Shown here: in pieces, positions 1 to 10,356 of the stretch
Layout of the letters: each line of letters opens with the position of its first letter
How positions within the stretch are numbered: the first letter of the stretch is position 1
Source: Gnetum montanum
Lineage: Eukaryota > Streptophyta > Gnetopsida > Gnetales > Gnetaceae
DNA: 64,000 nt
NCBI GenBank assembly: GCA_015680685.1
Contig: MNCI01025274.1
Coordinates: forward strand, 491,414 to 555,413
Reading direction: 5' to 3'
Made by a program: the position numbers and the translations under genes
The notes under the pieces: model-generated
Told to the model about the DNA's origin: nothing
The model's input: only the letters and a program-made list of their open reading frames with translations
The model's database searches: none

Positions 1-309
1 ATAATCCTGAACTTTACCCATCTAAGATCCGGGGCCTTTTAGGTGTCTCTTTACGACTAATTCCGTGGTTTTCTTTTTTAAATATAATTCTCCCCTCATT
101 TTCTTTTGGTTGTCCAACTTCAACCAAGAAATCTCTATTCCATTAAGAAAATCATTGCGAGCTCGTACACTCATTGTCACCTTTAAGAATGTTGCTAGCC
201 GCTAACCTTGATCGCCAAAATTTCAGAAAGTGACATGCCAGAAATGAGAAATCTTAACAAAACTGAAAACATAATAACAAGAAATAAAAAGATAGTTTTC
301 GCTGCTTAC
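1..309 (-). other. Partial first coding-region intron of the HAUS1/AUG1 gene
   Basis: The minus-strand exon at 310-577 ends in CAAG followed by GTAAGC (304-309), a textbook plant 5' splice site. Reading on toward position 1 gives AT-rich sequence with stops in all frames. I see no second exon matching the next conserved part of HAUS1, so the intron runs off the left edge of the window. The rest of the gene lies outside. Confidence 0.6.
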
Positions 310-577
310 CTTGACTACGATACTCAGAAGCTTTTTGGCGTAGATCCGCGGCCACAATTGTGGCAGCATGAGTTCGAGCCTGAGAAATAGAGGCCATTTT
401 ATGCAAATACGCCACAGTGCGTGGCGTGTACTCGAACTCCGGAACTTCTTTGCCGGTGGCCTCAAACGCAGAACTCAGCCAAGCTTTGACATCTGCAATG
501 TGTGTCGCATCAAAGCCATGGTTTCCTTCACCAGTGCCTGTAACCGCCGGATCGACACTTCCAATGCGTTCGCTCAT
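310..577 (-). CDS. AUG1: HAUS augmin-like complex subunit 1, first coding exon (partial gene)
   Basis: HAUS1/AUG1 is a coiled-coil subunit of the augmin complex, which recruits gamma-tubulin to existing microtubules to nucleate branches in spindle, phragmoplast and cortical arrays. The exon encodes 89 residues plus one base, starting MSERIGSVDP at 577. A variable head is followed by the family's conserved block: DVKAWLSSAF (residues 29-38), GKEVPEFEYTPRT (42-54) and the helical QARTHAATIVAADLRQKASEYRSQ stretch (66-89). I recognise this order from plant AUG1. The start was chosen because the next upstream in-frame ATG gives residues unlike the family. The last codon, CAA, is followed by G, then the GTAAGC donor. 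It is the only host gene seen here, its codons look normal, and there is no stop or frameshift. Only the N-terminal part lies in the window, so the integrity of the full gene cannot be judged. Confidence 0.85.
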
Positions 578-1000
578 TTCTGAAACTTTTCCCTTGCAAA
601 AGTCCAGCCTTACTATTTCTGAACCGTAGATCTCATTTCTCCCTGTAAAAACAGAATTTTTATTCAATGAAGAATATAAGTGCAGACAAAATATCGGCAT
701 TCAAAAACGGAAAAAATATTTACGGAAATTGAGGCAATGCGGGAACAATATTGCACGCGATTTCTGAAGGAGCTTGAAAACTGAAATACCTGAACCGGCA
801 CCAATGCAATGCTGTAAATTGCGTGGGTAAGAAATGCAGTGAAGTGGATTTGATGATGATGGTGACGTTGGTGCTGTGAGTTGAAATGTGTCGATCGTGT
901 GTGTTCTGGCACTTTCAAAGCGTAATGATATAGAAATGCGCTTCCGTTTTGAGACAGTATTTGATGTTTACAACATGCCTTCAAGGCAAGTCCCTAGACC
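578..1000 (-). promoter_or_regulatory. HAUS1/AUG1 5' leader with probable leader intron, and proximal promoter
   Basis: Upstream of the ATG at 577 the sequence stays single-copy-like and richer in GC than the repeats beyond 1000. On the minus strand TTCAG|GTATTT (donor at 789) and TTTTTACAG|GG (acceptor at 644-643) would define a 147-base leader intron at 643-789. This is inferred from splice consensus only. I found no convincing TATA box. The start of repeats near 1100 puts the gene-repeat boundary close to the gene. Confidence 0.35.
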
Positions 1001-1131
1001 CAAGAAAATGTGCTTTCTTATTCTTCTTATATTTTTTTTTTCTTAAAGTGTATTTATTTAAATTGGCTTTTTCGTGTTCATACAAGGTTTAGCCTTTCCA
1101 TGGCTTAATATGCAATAATGTTGTTAATCTC

Positions 1132-1875
1132 TGATGGTAAGATTTTTGATTTGATAATTCTAAATTATGGGTTTGATTCTAGTGGGTCATGCTAAATTAT
1201 GAAGTTCTAATTGAACTATATATTTTAAGATTTACCTATATAATTGATGCTCTCTCAAGATATATAATACCATTCACAAATGATGCTTATGTGTATTCTC
1301 ATCTATAGAACTAAATTATATATACTTATATATACTAAGATAGCTAAGATTGTGGATATAAATTCAATTTTTTTGCTTTAAGGACGATTAACAAGAACAA
1401 TGAGGTTTTAGCTAGTGGTAAGACTCTTAATTTAAAGTCACATTTTGGTGGGTAATGTTGAGTTATAATTTGAACTATGTATCTTGGGGTGTACCTATAT
1501 TACAATTATTCCCAAAACTTCAACCTCTACTTTCATCATTTGTAATCTATGTTTCATTTGCTAGATCTTGGCGGAAAATTTTTGACAAAAATTATAGTAC
1601 ATAATTAACAAGAACAATGAGGTTTTAGCCTAGTGGTAAGACTCTTGATTTCAAAGCTCCAAGTAATCGATCCCATTTTAATGGGCAATGTTGAGTTATA
1701 AAGTTCTAATTGAACTATATATCTTAGGGTGTATCTATATTACAATTATTAGCAAAAACTTCAACCTCTACTTTCACTATTTGCAACCTATGTTTCATTT
1801 GGAAGATCTTGGTAGAAAATTTTTGACAAAAAGTACAATACATGATATTATTATTCCTTGTACAAAAATTTTTGA
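1132..1875 (+). repeat. Three SINE-like copies with tRNA-derived heads
   Basis: Three related stretches begin near 1132, 1401 and 1619. Copy 3 reads GGTTTTAGCCTAGTGGTAAG, which resembles a pol III A box, and after about 33 bases AATCGATCCC, close to a B box. Copy 1 has TCTGATGGTAAGAT and then GGGTTTGATTCT (1169-1180), the best B box. Copy 2 has the A box but a damaged B box. Each copy continues into a shared body: GAGTTATAAAGTTCTAATTG-like sequence, then GAACTATATATCTTAGGGTG, then a short AT-rich end. Copies 2 and 3 lie almost head to tail. No coding capacity is seen. They could be one SINE with two tandem insertions, or a locally duplicated tRNA-like unit. Confidence 0.45.
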
Positions 1876-1910
1876 CTAAGAGCTTGAAGATGAAACAAAT
1901 ATTACTGGCT

Positions 1911-2325
1911 TATATATATATATTAGCTGAGATGATTTTTAAAAAAAATGATGTTAACCAAGCCCGACTACTGGACGAGGTAACAAGATAACTAAAAATA
2001 AAATCACTCATCCCTCCTTTGTTTCTCTACCATTTACCCAATTTAGTTTTGCCCTCTCGGTCAAGTTTGCTCTTTCTTTGTTTGTTCATGGTGTTTTTAA
2101 GAAATAAATCTCTTGCATAAAAAATGCTTAGAAATGCCATGAATAAACAAAAAAAAGAGCAAACTTAACCGAGAGGGTAAAATTAAATTAGGTAAGTGGT
2201 AGAGAAACAGAGGAGGGATGAGTAATTCTGTTTTTAGTTATCTTATTATCTCGTACAGTAGTCGGGCTTGGTTAACATCATTTTTTTTAAATCATCTCGG
2301 CCAATTTATATATATATATATATAT
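1911..2325. mobile_element. Foldback element or MITE with ~190 bp arms
   Basis: The left arm (about 1911-2102) and right arm (about 2127-2325) are inverted copies that pair over almost their whole length with scattered mismatches. For example ATGTTAACCAAGCCCGACTA (about 1950-1971) recurs reversed at about 2260-2280. The loop is only about 25 bases. The arms end in TATATATA tracts, which hide any target duplication. Nothing is coded. Such a long near-perfect hairpin is typical of foldback elements or inverted-repeat MITEs; a young inverted duplication is the alternative. If transcribed it would give a ~190 bp dsRNA stem. Confidence 0.65.
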
Positions 2326-2333
2326 CTAAGTTA

Positions 2334-3545
2334 GTAGAATTTAATTATTTTTTTTATTTTTTAAGTTATCATCACTATTTGCATTCTAAATAATATATAC
2401 TAGTAAACATAAATTGGTTAAAATAAAAGTTTATATATTTCGTATATGTTAATGAAGAAATACATTCCACAATTATTGCAACAAACATTACAGACCTGTA
2501 TAATAGGATTGAGCAAAAGGCAAAATACAATGATAAGTGTGAACTTAGTATGCCTAATCCTCTAATTGAGCAAAATGAACTTTCTGTACAATTCTACTTT
2601 TGAGATGTTTAGTATCTGAAATTTTTCTGTATCTTTGCACATAAAAAAGAGGATGAATCTTTAAAGAATTAATGGTCTTGACTCTAGATAATGCAACAAA
2701 TATTAGACCCGTAAGTTCTCTTGTGTAGCGGTTTTGCGAGCTATGAGTAGAATTTAATTATTTTTTTATTTTTTAAGTTATCATCACTATTTGCATTCCA
2801 AATAATATATACTGGTAAACATTAGTTGGTTAAAATAAAAGTTTATATATTTCGTATATGCCGATGAAGGAATACAGTGTACAATTATTGCAACAAATAT
2901 ATAGAGTTGCATAATAGGATTGAGCAAAAGGCAAAAATACAATGATAAGTGAGAACTTAATATACCTAATCATCCAATTGAGCAAAATGAACTTCCTGTG
3001 CAATTTTACTTAGAGATGTTTAGCATCTAAAATTTTTCTATATCTTTTCACATGGAAAGGAGGATGAATCTTTAAAGAATCAATGGTCTTGACTCTAGAT
3101 AATGCAACAAATGTTAGGCTCATAAGTTCTCTTGTATAGCGATTTCGTGGGCTATGAGTAGAATTTAATTATTTTTTATTTTTTAAGTTATCATCACTAT
3201 TTGCATTCCAAATAATATATACTAGTAAACATAAATTGGTTAAAATAAAAGTTTATATATTTCGTATATGTTGATGAAGGAATACATTGCACAATTATTG
3301 CAACAAACATTACAGAGCTGTATAATAGGATTGAGCAAAAGGCAAAATACAATGATAAGTGTGAACTCAATATGCCTAATTCTCCAACTGAGCAAAATGA
3401 ACTTCTTGTGCAATTCTACTTTGGAGATGTTTAGCATCTGAAATCTTTCTGTATCTTTGCACATGAAAAGGAGGATGAATCTTTAAAGAATCAATGGTCT
3501 TGACTCCAGATAATGCAACAAACATTAGACCCATAACTTCTCTTG
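2334..3545 (-). repeat. Tandem triplication (~411 bp unit) of a Helitron helicase 3' end
   Basis: Units start at 2334, 2747 and 3158, each with GTAGAATTTAATTA, and have a period of 413 and 411 bases. Read on the minus strand, each unit holds the last ~45 codons of a PIF1-type helicase (FVALSRVKTIDSLK, then a basic tail) plus an AT-rich 3' flank. Only the third unit continues into more helicase sequence. The first two stop about 25 bases beyond, at the same joint next to CTATGA. Divergence between units shows the triplication is old. Confidence 0.75.
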
Positions 3546-3870
3546 AACCAATGTGAATAGTAGCCTTATCTAGTGTCATTCCTTGAGATTTATGAATAGT
3601 CATGGCCCATGCCAACCGTAATGGTGACTGACAAGATGCTCCTTGGACCATAGGTACAATTGGCACATGATGAGGATTACCATTATCAAAGGCACATCCG
3701 ATGTAGGAGTCAAAATCAACAATAACGTATAATGGTAATGCAGGTGACTATTTACCTTAAGGATACATAATACTGTGAATCTTGCCAAGTGCACCATTCA
3801 CCAATCCTGCTTCAGGCCAAAGGTTAACTGTAAGCATTACCCTTGCACCTTCATGTATAAGCAGAGATTG
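3376..3870 (-). pseudogene. PIF1-type DNA helicase C-terminal fragment, Helitron-like
   Basis: Read from 3870 down to 3376, the frame shows the C-terminal helicase motifs of the PIF1/RRM3 family in order: GARVMLTVNLW and EAGLVNGALG, then VIVDFDSYIG, then LAWAMTIHKSQGMTLDKA (motif V/VI region) and GLMFVALSGVKTIDSL. In Helitrons this helicase is fused behind a Rep nuclease and unwinds DNA during rolling-circle transposition. Two in-frame stops fall between the VNGALG and VIVDFDS blocks. Everything upstream (Walker A and B, Rep domain) is missing: at 3870 the sequence changes to a minisatellite. A host PIF1 gene fragment is possible, but the IHKSQGMTLDKA wording is that of plant Helitron helicases. 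Confidence 0.75.
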
Positions 3871-4260
3871 CATTACTTGTTGCAGTAGATAGTTGTTGCA
3901 CTACTTGTTGCAGTAGGCGGTTGTTGTTGCTAATCTTGAAGAAAGTGTTTTTCACCTTATTTATTGGGACTAATAGCAACAGAATCCATGTTTCTAAAAA
4001 TGCATAAATTCCAATATTGCACTTCTTAATCTTGTAACATGATGCTAAGTTCAATATCTTTAAATATTGCATCACACCGTAACCATCATCACCTTAACCA
4101 TTACCATAATTGTAACCATCACTGTAACCATAATCGTCATCGTTTATAATAATAATAAATATTCATTATTACTGTAATAGTAACCATCACCATTTATAAT
4201 AATAATAAATATTCAATATTACCCACCGTTTATAATAATAAATATTCATTATTACCCATG
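3870..4260. repeat. Minisatellite and simple repeats
   Basis: At 3870-3945 a ~35 bp unit containing ACTTGTTGCAGTAG occurs about twice. At 4077-4260 the sequence is built from ACCAT/TAACCAT runs and three copies of TTATAATAATAAATATTCA-like blocks, each of which nearly folds on itself. It immediately abuts the broken helicase. No gene is seen. Confidence 0.5.
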
Positions 4261-4261
4261 T

Positions 4262-4530
4262 CAGGCCCTACACATGAGGAAATACGAAGAGATAAATGGG
4301 GAGCCCAAGGGTCGGGGGTGTCAATTAAATAGAGATTCAACTCTGCTATAGTGACTCTTTGGCTTCCTTACATGTGGTGTGTGCATGTGAGGGAATACAA
4401 AGAGATGAATGAGAAGCTCAAGGGTTAGGGGGCATTAATCGAGTAGAGATTTAACTCCCCTGCATTGATTCTTTAGCTCCCATGCATGTGGCACATGCGG
4501 GTAAGGAAATATGAAGAGATCAAACTAAAT
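4262..4530. repeat. Two and a half diverged direct repeats of ~118 bp
   Basis: Blocks near 4268-4386 and 4387-4498 share the order GAGGRAATACRAAGAGATRAA, AAGGGT, AGAGATTYAACTC, then GACTCTTTGGCT/GATTCTTTAGCT. A third, partial start lies at 4499-4525. The GACTCTTTGGCT piece recurs alone near 5087-5098. No coding signal is visible. It may be a remnant of an LTR or other repeat of unknown type. Confidence 0.4.
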
Positions 4531-5110
4531 TGGCACTGCAACATATATTTGTAATGCATATTCATTCGTGGAGATATAAAAAATCATGTTACAAATGCAT
4601 AAATAATGTTATTATTATATCATAGGCATTTGTATATTGACATTATTGTTACAATGGACAAGATATGAATGATGTTAACACCTCATTCATAATTATTATA
4701 TTATAATTATTTTGGAATCCAATAAATGTTATTAGATTATTATAATTAGAACAATAATCCATAATTATAATCTAAGATATTATGGATTATAAGATTCATT
4801 TGAGTGGTAAACATTTCATAATAAATAAAGCCAAGATAAGATGAAATATTACTCATAATCCATAATTTTAGAGATATTATTTATTCATTCATAATGTTAA
4901 TCCATAATGATTATGTCTTGGTTAGCATTATCCATAAGATATATATAATGAAATGATTATAAATAACCGACTTTATTTATGATGAAATGTTTATAATCAT
5001 TTATGTTTATGATTATAAATATATCATTATATATAACCAAGATTATGAATAACTAAGATAAATGTAATCATTGGCTCCCCTACAATGACTCTTTGGCTAG
5101 GGAATATTTA
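4531..5110. repeat. AT-rich tract with an inverted repeat
   Basis: This is very AT-rich sequence with many TTATAATCAT/ATGATTATAA words on both strands. The clearest inverted repeat pairs AACATTTCATAATAAATAAA (from about 4808) with its reverse complement ending near 4991, with one mismatch and a ~140 bp spacer. It could be a small MITE, but no target duplication was identified. No gene is seen. Confidence 0.35.
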
Positions 5111-5803
5111 TAAATAATTGGTTATTTATGATTATGGCAAGACATATGCATCAGCAGAGAGCTCATCACCATTTTCCTCAACATTAGCTAGGATCATCAC
5201 AGCATGATCTTGTCGGAGATCTTCCCAAAGGTGCAAAAGTTCTCGTTTTTAAAATTTACCAAGTTAACAGCCATATCATCCATTAGATTCCATCAATCAA
5301 AAAATATGTACATAAAGAAAAGGCCTCACTACATGCGAGAAGGTAATAAGAAATTATCAAATTATGACCTTTTAAGTCCTCCCAATAAGTAGGAAAAATT
5401 GTTAAAATTATGACCGACGTTAGGCTGACATCTCAAATTGGTTAATAATTTTTATGTGCTAGCAAAAATGCTAACGCTTTTGCATTTTATTAAAATGCAA
5501 ATTGCAAACGAAAAAGCAATCACAATTGTAACAACTGAATGCATCTACTCCATGGTAACTACTGAATTTCAAAGCACAGCCATAGAAATGATAAAACCTA
5601 CACAAAATATACAATGAGATAAAGAGAAAATGAACTTACAAATGTTCCTTTACATTGAAAAAGGGTGTAGCAAAAGAAGATTACTCAAGATAGTAGCAGA
5701 AAATTACAATTTCAAAATTCCCTGCCACTCCAAAAAGTATTGAAAAAAGAACAGAACCAAACTTTGGAATGTTTTTGCATTGGGAATGCAAATGTATAGG
5801 AAG
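5111..5803. other. Intergenic sequence, no recognisable gene
   Basis: I find no protein family in this stretch. A 61-codon frame at 5204-5392 has no recognisable motif. At 5479-5501 there is a perfect 11-bp-arm palindrome, TTTGCATTTTA with its mirror around a single T. The stretch stops at the assembly gap. Confidence 0.4.
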
Positions 5804-5862
5804 NNNNNNNNNNNNNNNNNNNNNNNNNNNNNNNNNNNNNNNNNNNNNNNNNNNNNNNNNNN
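5804..5862. other. Assembly gap (59 N)
   Basis: A run of 59 undetermined bases. The true length is unknown. Open frames that appear to cross it on the minus strand are artefacts of translating N. Confidence 0.99.
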
Positions 5863-6390
5863 TAGCAGAAAGTTTGTTTCTAGAAAGAGATTCCAATAAC
5901 CAAAGGCTATTGTTGACATAGAAACTTCAAAAGATCCTTTCCCTCAAGCTGCAACTTCAACTATAGCCATTACCATCTTTCCTTGAATGCCTCTGGCTAT
6001 ACCCCTCATCCTACCCCTACCTACAAAATTTTATGCTTAAAACATACATTTAAACAAAGCTACTCAAGAAACATATTGGCCTAATTCATATATAAATTTT
6101 ATCCAAAAAAGAAACCTAAATGAAGGGATCTTTTAGCTATTATAAAAAAAATGTATTATGATTGTCGATGATGTGTGCATGTCGTGGCCCTCGGTGTTAA
6201 GCAAGGATGCAACAAGGGTCGACTGGCCTACTGCCTTATTGCTACCTTAGTTGAAGAAGCACATGTTGATGAGCTTGTTATTGCAGCTAAAGCATGGGCC
6301 ACCATCGTAGGTGCCTTTCCAGTGCTCTAGTAGAGCTTCGAAGTTGGCATCATCAAAGCTGGTTCAGTTGGGCCAGGTGGCCTACAATAG
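5863..6390 (+). other. Unassigned sequence with a coding-like stretch at 6165-6330
   Basis: Plus-strand 6165-6330 is open for about 50 codons in one frame (contains GCNKGRLAYC and then AHVDELVIAAKAWA) and is richer in GC than its surroundings, then meets two adjacent stops. The composition suggests an eroded gene fragment or retrocopy. I do not recognise the family and assign no function. Confidence 0.25.
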
Positions 6391-6460
6391 CAGTTGCAGA
6401 TGGAGATGGAGACAGAATGGAAATGGAATTCTCATTCCCATTCCCATTCCCATTATGCAT
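6391..6460. repeat. CCCATT-type microsatellite
   Basis: GGAGATGGAGACAGAATGGA is followed by TTCTCATTCCCATTCCCATT repeats. This is simple sequence with a short purine-pyrimidine hairpin tendency and no gene. Low-complexity frames overlap it on both strands. Confidence 0.6.
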
Positions 6461-7430
6461 TTGATTGTATTTGGCCTTTTTATGTGTGCAGTGGGAATAT
6501 GATTCTTTATGGCTCTTTGATTCACATTCTACACAACGGGAATACGAAAAGGTGTGGTTCTTTGATTCATGTTTTTTCCATTTCATGGGATCTTATGTGG
6601 CGCGTGACATGGAGGGCAACAAATGCACTCCCCCCTCCCCCCTATCATGCAAAACAAGTTGGCCTCTCAGCCAAAACAAATAGTGGAAGTAGAGGTTGAA
6701 GTTTGTCTACACTCATGTTCTTATTAATTGTCTTTAAAGTGAAAATTGATTTTTTTTCTTTTACTCTATTATGTTAGCTTTCTTTTGTATAGTATATGTT
6801 GGTTTTGTTAGAGTATTGCATGTGTTTGCTTTTTTGTATTGTTTATATGTTTATATTTATACACATTTTGTTAGTCTTTTATTTTCTTCTAGGGCAATTT
6901 TCTTCATTTTTTTTCTTTTTTTTGGCATTTGAGAATATCGTATGTTGATTTGTTTGTTTTTTTCTACATGACTTTTGGTTTTTTTAGTGTGTTAAGTATA
7001 TCTGCTTTTGATAATGCTTATGTGTTTAAATTCATGCATATTGTGGTCATTTGTTTTATTAAATTTTACATATGGTAATAATAATTTTTGTTTGCTTTGG
7101 ACAATGAATTTGATTTTATTTTTTCATCATGTTATATTTTTGTTTATTTATTTTACTAGAAAAATTTCTTGAATTAATTTTTTTTACTAAAATGTTTGTC
7201 AATTATATTTTTTGAGTTTGTTGTCAATTATTTTTATTGCAACTTTATTTTTATTTTTTTTGTTTTGTGATTTTGTATGTTCAAACTCTATAGTGAACGT
7301 GATTTTTTAAAGTTTACTGAATTTGTATTTTTTGAAATGGAGATTGTTAGCTTTTGAGTATAGCTTTTTAGATTGTAGTACAAGATGTATAGTTTATTAC
7401 TTTTTTGTTTAGAATAATTCTAGATAATAC
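6461..7430. other. T-rich non-coding sequence
   Basis: From about 6715 the plus strand is strongly T-rich (runs such as TTTTTTTTCTTTT and TTTTTATTTTTTT), with no open frame longer than background. The start resembles a 3'-untranslated tail of the fragment at 6165-6330, which would fit an old retrocopy, but no poly(A) tail or target duplication is evident. Confidence 0.3.
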
Positions 7431-10356
7431 GAAAACCACGATTTACTATCTCCAACCATTCCACAAATAAGGAGGCTTTCAAGCATCATACTTAGTGTAA
7501 AATTTATGATGTGTTGTCATGTGTACTTACTAGTTTTCAAAACAAAATATAAAATTATCATGTGCATAGAGTTATTATTAATCTCAAACTAAATGTGAAG
7601 CATCTCGAAGACTTACTTTCAACATTTCCAAACATACCGGTGCTAGAGGCATCGAACAGGATTTACCTTAACATTCTAGAAGCATCTAATAAAAGAGACC
7701 AATGAGTCATGCAAGCACCCTCTTGCATAGGATGTGGCCTACAATGAAAGCCATACTAATATATCCCGATGGAGGCCAATCACTAAACATCTCCAATGAG
7801 CCCATCTCCAACTAGCCATATAAACTCAATGCTAGCTCTAACATAAAAACAACTAACAAACATACAAGCATGACATCCAAATTGATGGTGGAGGGCAACA
7901 TAAAAACCAAAATAATCCATCTTATCAAAGAGATCCAACAATCTAAGGGATTCTCATAAAGATACTAGTCCAAAGTATAGCATAAGATCATCAAACCCAA
8001 TCAAACACATGGGAATTTAGCATCATAAGGAACCAAACCCAGCATCCAAAGAGATCTTACATATCTCAAACAATAACCAAAGATGTTAATTAATCTAAGA
8101 AGGAAAATCCTTAACCATAGCTTCCAAATAACCAATTAGTCTAAAATAATAGAAGAATAGGATCTCCAACAATCAAGAATCATGAAAGGATTAATAATCA
8201 AATCATGAAATACCCACTTATCCAAGAAGGTTGTATCAGACTCAAAATCTGAATGAGAAGGCTAATAGGATCAAAACATACAAGAGAGCATTCAACAAGA
8301 ACTTGAGTAATCAAAAGGACAAGATAAGGGTCCATGATGACCAATAGAGAAAATCACAAATTGACCAAGATTTAGACTAAGTAATTACTCCTTCAAGCAA
8401 AGGAAATATTCACATTTGAAGATGCAAAAGAGAACATAGTCAATTCAAAAAATATGGAAGATTCAAAAAAGTTTTAGGAAGCTTGGAGTCTATTGCAAAG
8501 TTGAGCTTTCAAGTAGGATGTCTATGGAAAAGTGGAGATGTCTCTAGGAGGTTGGAGATGTCTTTGGTTAGGATGAGATGTCTACAAAGTACAGGAGACA
8601 TCTACATTGGAGAAGAAACATCTCTATTAACATGAAGACATATTTAGAAAGCATCTTTGGTTTGGGGGAGATATCTCTATTGAGCATGAGATGTTTTGTA
8701 TGAGGGTGAGACATCTACCTAGGAGTCTTGACATGTAAGAGGCATGTCTTACTTAGTCTAAGGATGTCTCATTCAGGTAAGGAAAGAGTGGGATTGAGCT
8801 GAGAAGACTTTAAAATGATGGAAAAGAGTAGGGAAACTATAGGTAAGAATGTAACAACTCAAGATTAAGAACTAGTGAAGAGTAAGAATAATCCAATGAT
8901 TGAACCAGTGAGGAAAACTCAAATTGACATAAGTAAAGCTTGGGAATCTCAAAATGAAAAGAATCATACCCACATGAATGAGATCACAATACAAATAATG
9001 GAAAGAGAAATCCATCAAAATCTTAACAAAATGAAGGAAGCATAATAATGCATGATAAGATCTTCAGTTCAATATAGGGAAAAAAGTAGATATTGGTAAG
9101 AATATCAAAGATGAATGGAAATCCTCATGCTCCAAATTTACCATCAAATAAAACCAAACCACATTTCCCTAGGTCCAAGATAGAACTAAACAAGAAGTAC
9201 ACTAGTTCCAATCATTCTATTACAACTGATATAGATCCATCAAATTAGCAAAATCTAATCCCACAAAATTATTGATATAATTTTCATAAAATCCATATCT
9301 AAAATTGATGGAAATAGCAATATAATTAATCATAAATGATGTACATAAAAATCTAACAAATCAATGTCTCAAGGTAACCAAAATAATATCCAACAGTCCA
9401 CACAATATCATAATAATATGGAAAAAATAATACAAAACCCATTCCATGAATGTGCACAAACCTACAAATCAAATGGAAAAGGAGTCAAGATTACTCATCT
9501 TCAAATCTACATTGTGAAATCTATAGAGAAAAGAGTAATATAACAAAGATCCAATGGACACACAACTAATCCACAATCCACCAACACCTCCACTAACTTC
9601 AATCTCCCACCTCTTCCAAATTGTTAAAGCACATGAATTGAAAGAGCTATGGAAGTTTACAAAAAAAAGAAATTAACAAAAACCATGGAGCATGAGACAC
9701 AACCAATTACTATAATAAATATTAAATTAATAGAATATTTCTATCAATCCTCTCCTCCTCATACATAACTTCCTATCCTTCTCATGTAACATCCACATAC
9801 TAAAATAATTACTAAAGAAAATTTCATAAAACCACTAATTCCAAAAATGCTCTAAGAAGTCTCTTATAATAAAATAAAACTAATTTAATTAAATATAATA
9901 AAACTAGCTATCAAGACCACATAACAAAAAATATCATAAAATATAATATAAGAAAATCAAGCAAACCATAGATCTTATGTCATGCCATACCATGCTCCCT
10001 GCCAAACCTCTCATGAAATCCTACTACTCAACAATGGGATTAGTGCATATATGTTGAATGGTAAATATGTTAAAATATATATAAATACTAAAAGATACAT
10101 AATAACATTAATACACCTAAGCATCTCAAATCTCATCATCATAAAATGTCAAATGAGAAACCATAAAATATACCAAATTGATAACATGCATAACAAACAC
10201 CCATGCATAAGCATCATAATCTTGGTAAAGATCATACACATTAAGGATACTAAAAATATACAAGTTATTACATTGTATCATTGATCATAGTAGAAAACAC
10301 TTAAATTAGTTCCAAATAATATTGGAATCAAGTCACATTTTTTTAGGTATGAGTTT
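7431..10356. other. Unresolved repeat-derived DNA left of gypsy element B
   Basis: The plus strand is A- and C-rich with many stops in all frames. No reverse transcriptase, integrase, gag or transposase motif is recognisable. Apart from the motif cluster at 8515-8770 I find nothing I can name. The right boundary is the first base of the LTR of element B; the five bases before it, AGTTT (10352-10356), are the predicted target duplication of B. Confidence 0.4.
8515..8770. repeat. Cluster of AGATGTCT/AGACATCT motifs
   Basis: About ten copies of GGAGATGTCTC, GAGACATCTAC and close variants, on both orientations and spaced roughly 20-40 bases apart, lie in 250 bp. The same motif in the same style fills part of both LTRs of copia element C (32760-32945 and 36865-37080). 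That makes it a candidate regulatory array or a fragment of a related LTR. Confidence 0.5.

Noticed and set aside
664-984. Minus-strand frame of 106 codons upstream of HAUS1
   Set aside because: No family match; it spans the probable leader intron and promoter of HAUS1, so an upstream coding exon is not supported.
1132-1680. Possible functional tRNA genes
   Set aside because: Only box-like words are present; the acceptor and anticodon stems do not pair and the similarity continues far beyond tRNA length, as in SINEs.
2334-3545. CRISPR-like or satellite array
   Set aside because: Only three ~411 bp units with helicase coding content; this is a eukaryotic tandem duplication.
4077-4200. TAACCAT runs as interstitial telomere repeats
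   Set aside because: The unit is not the plant TTTAGGG/CCCTAAA type and is irregular.
5681-5919. Minus-strand frames crossing the N run
   Set aside because: They contain about 20 untranslatable codons from the gap; there is no support on either side.
9982-10284. Open frame of 100 codons
   Set aside because: AT-rich, Ile/Asn/Lys/His-biased low-complexity translation without family motifs; open by composition.
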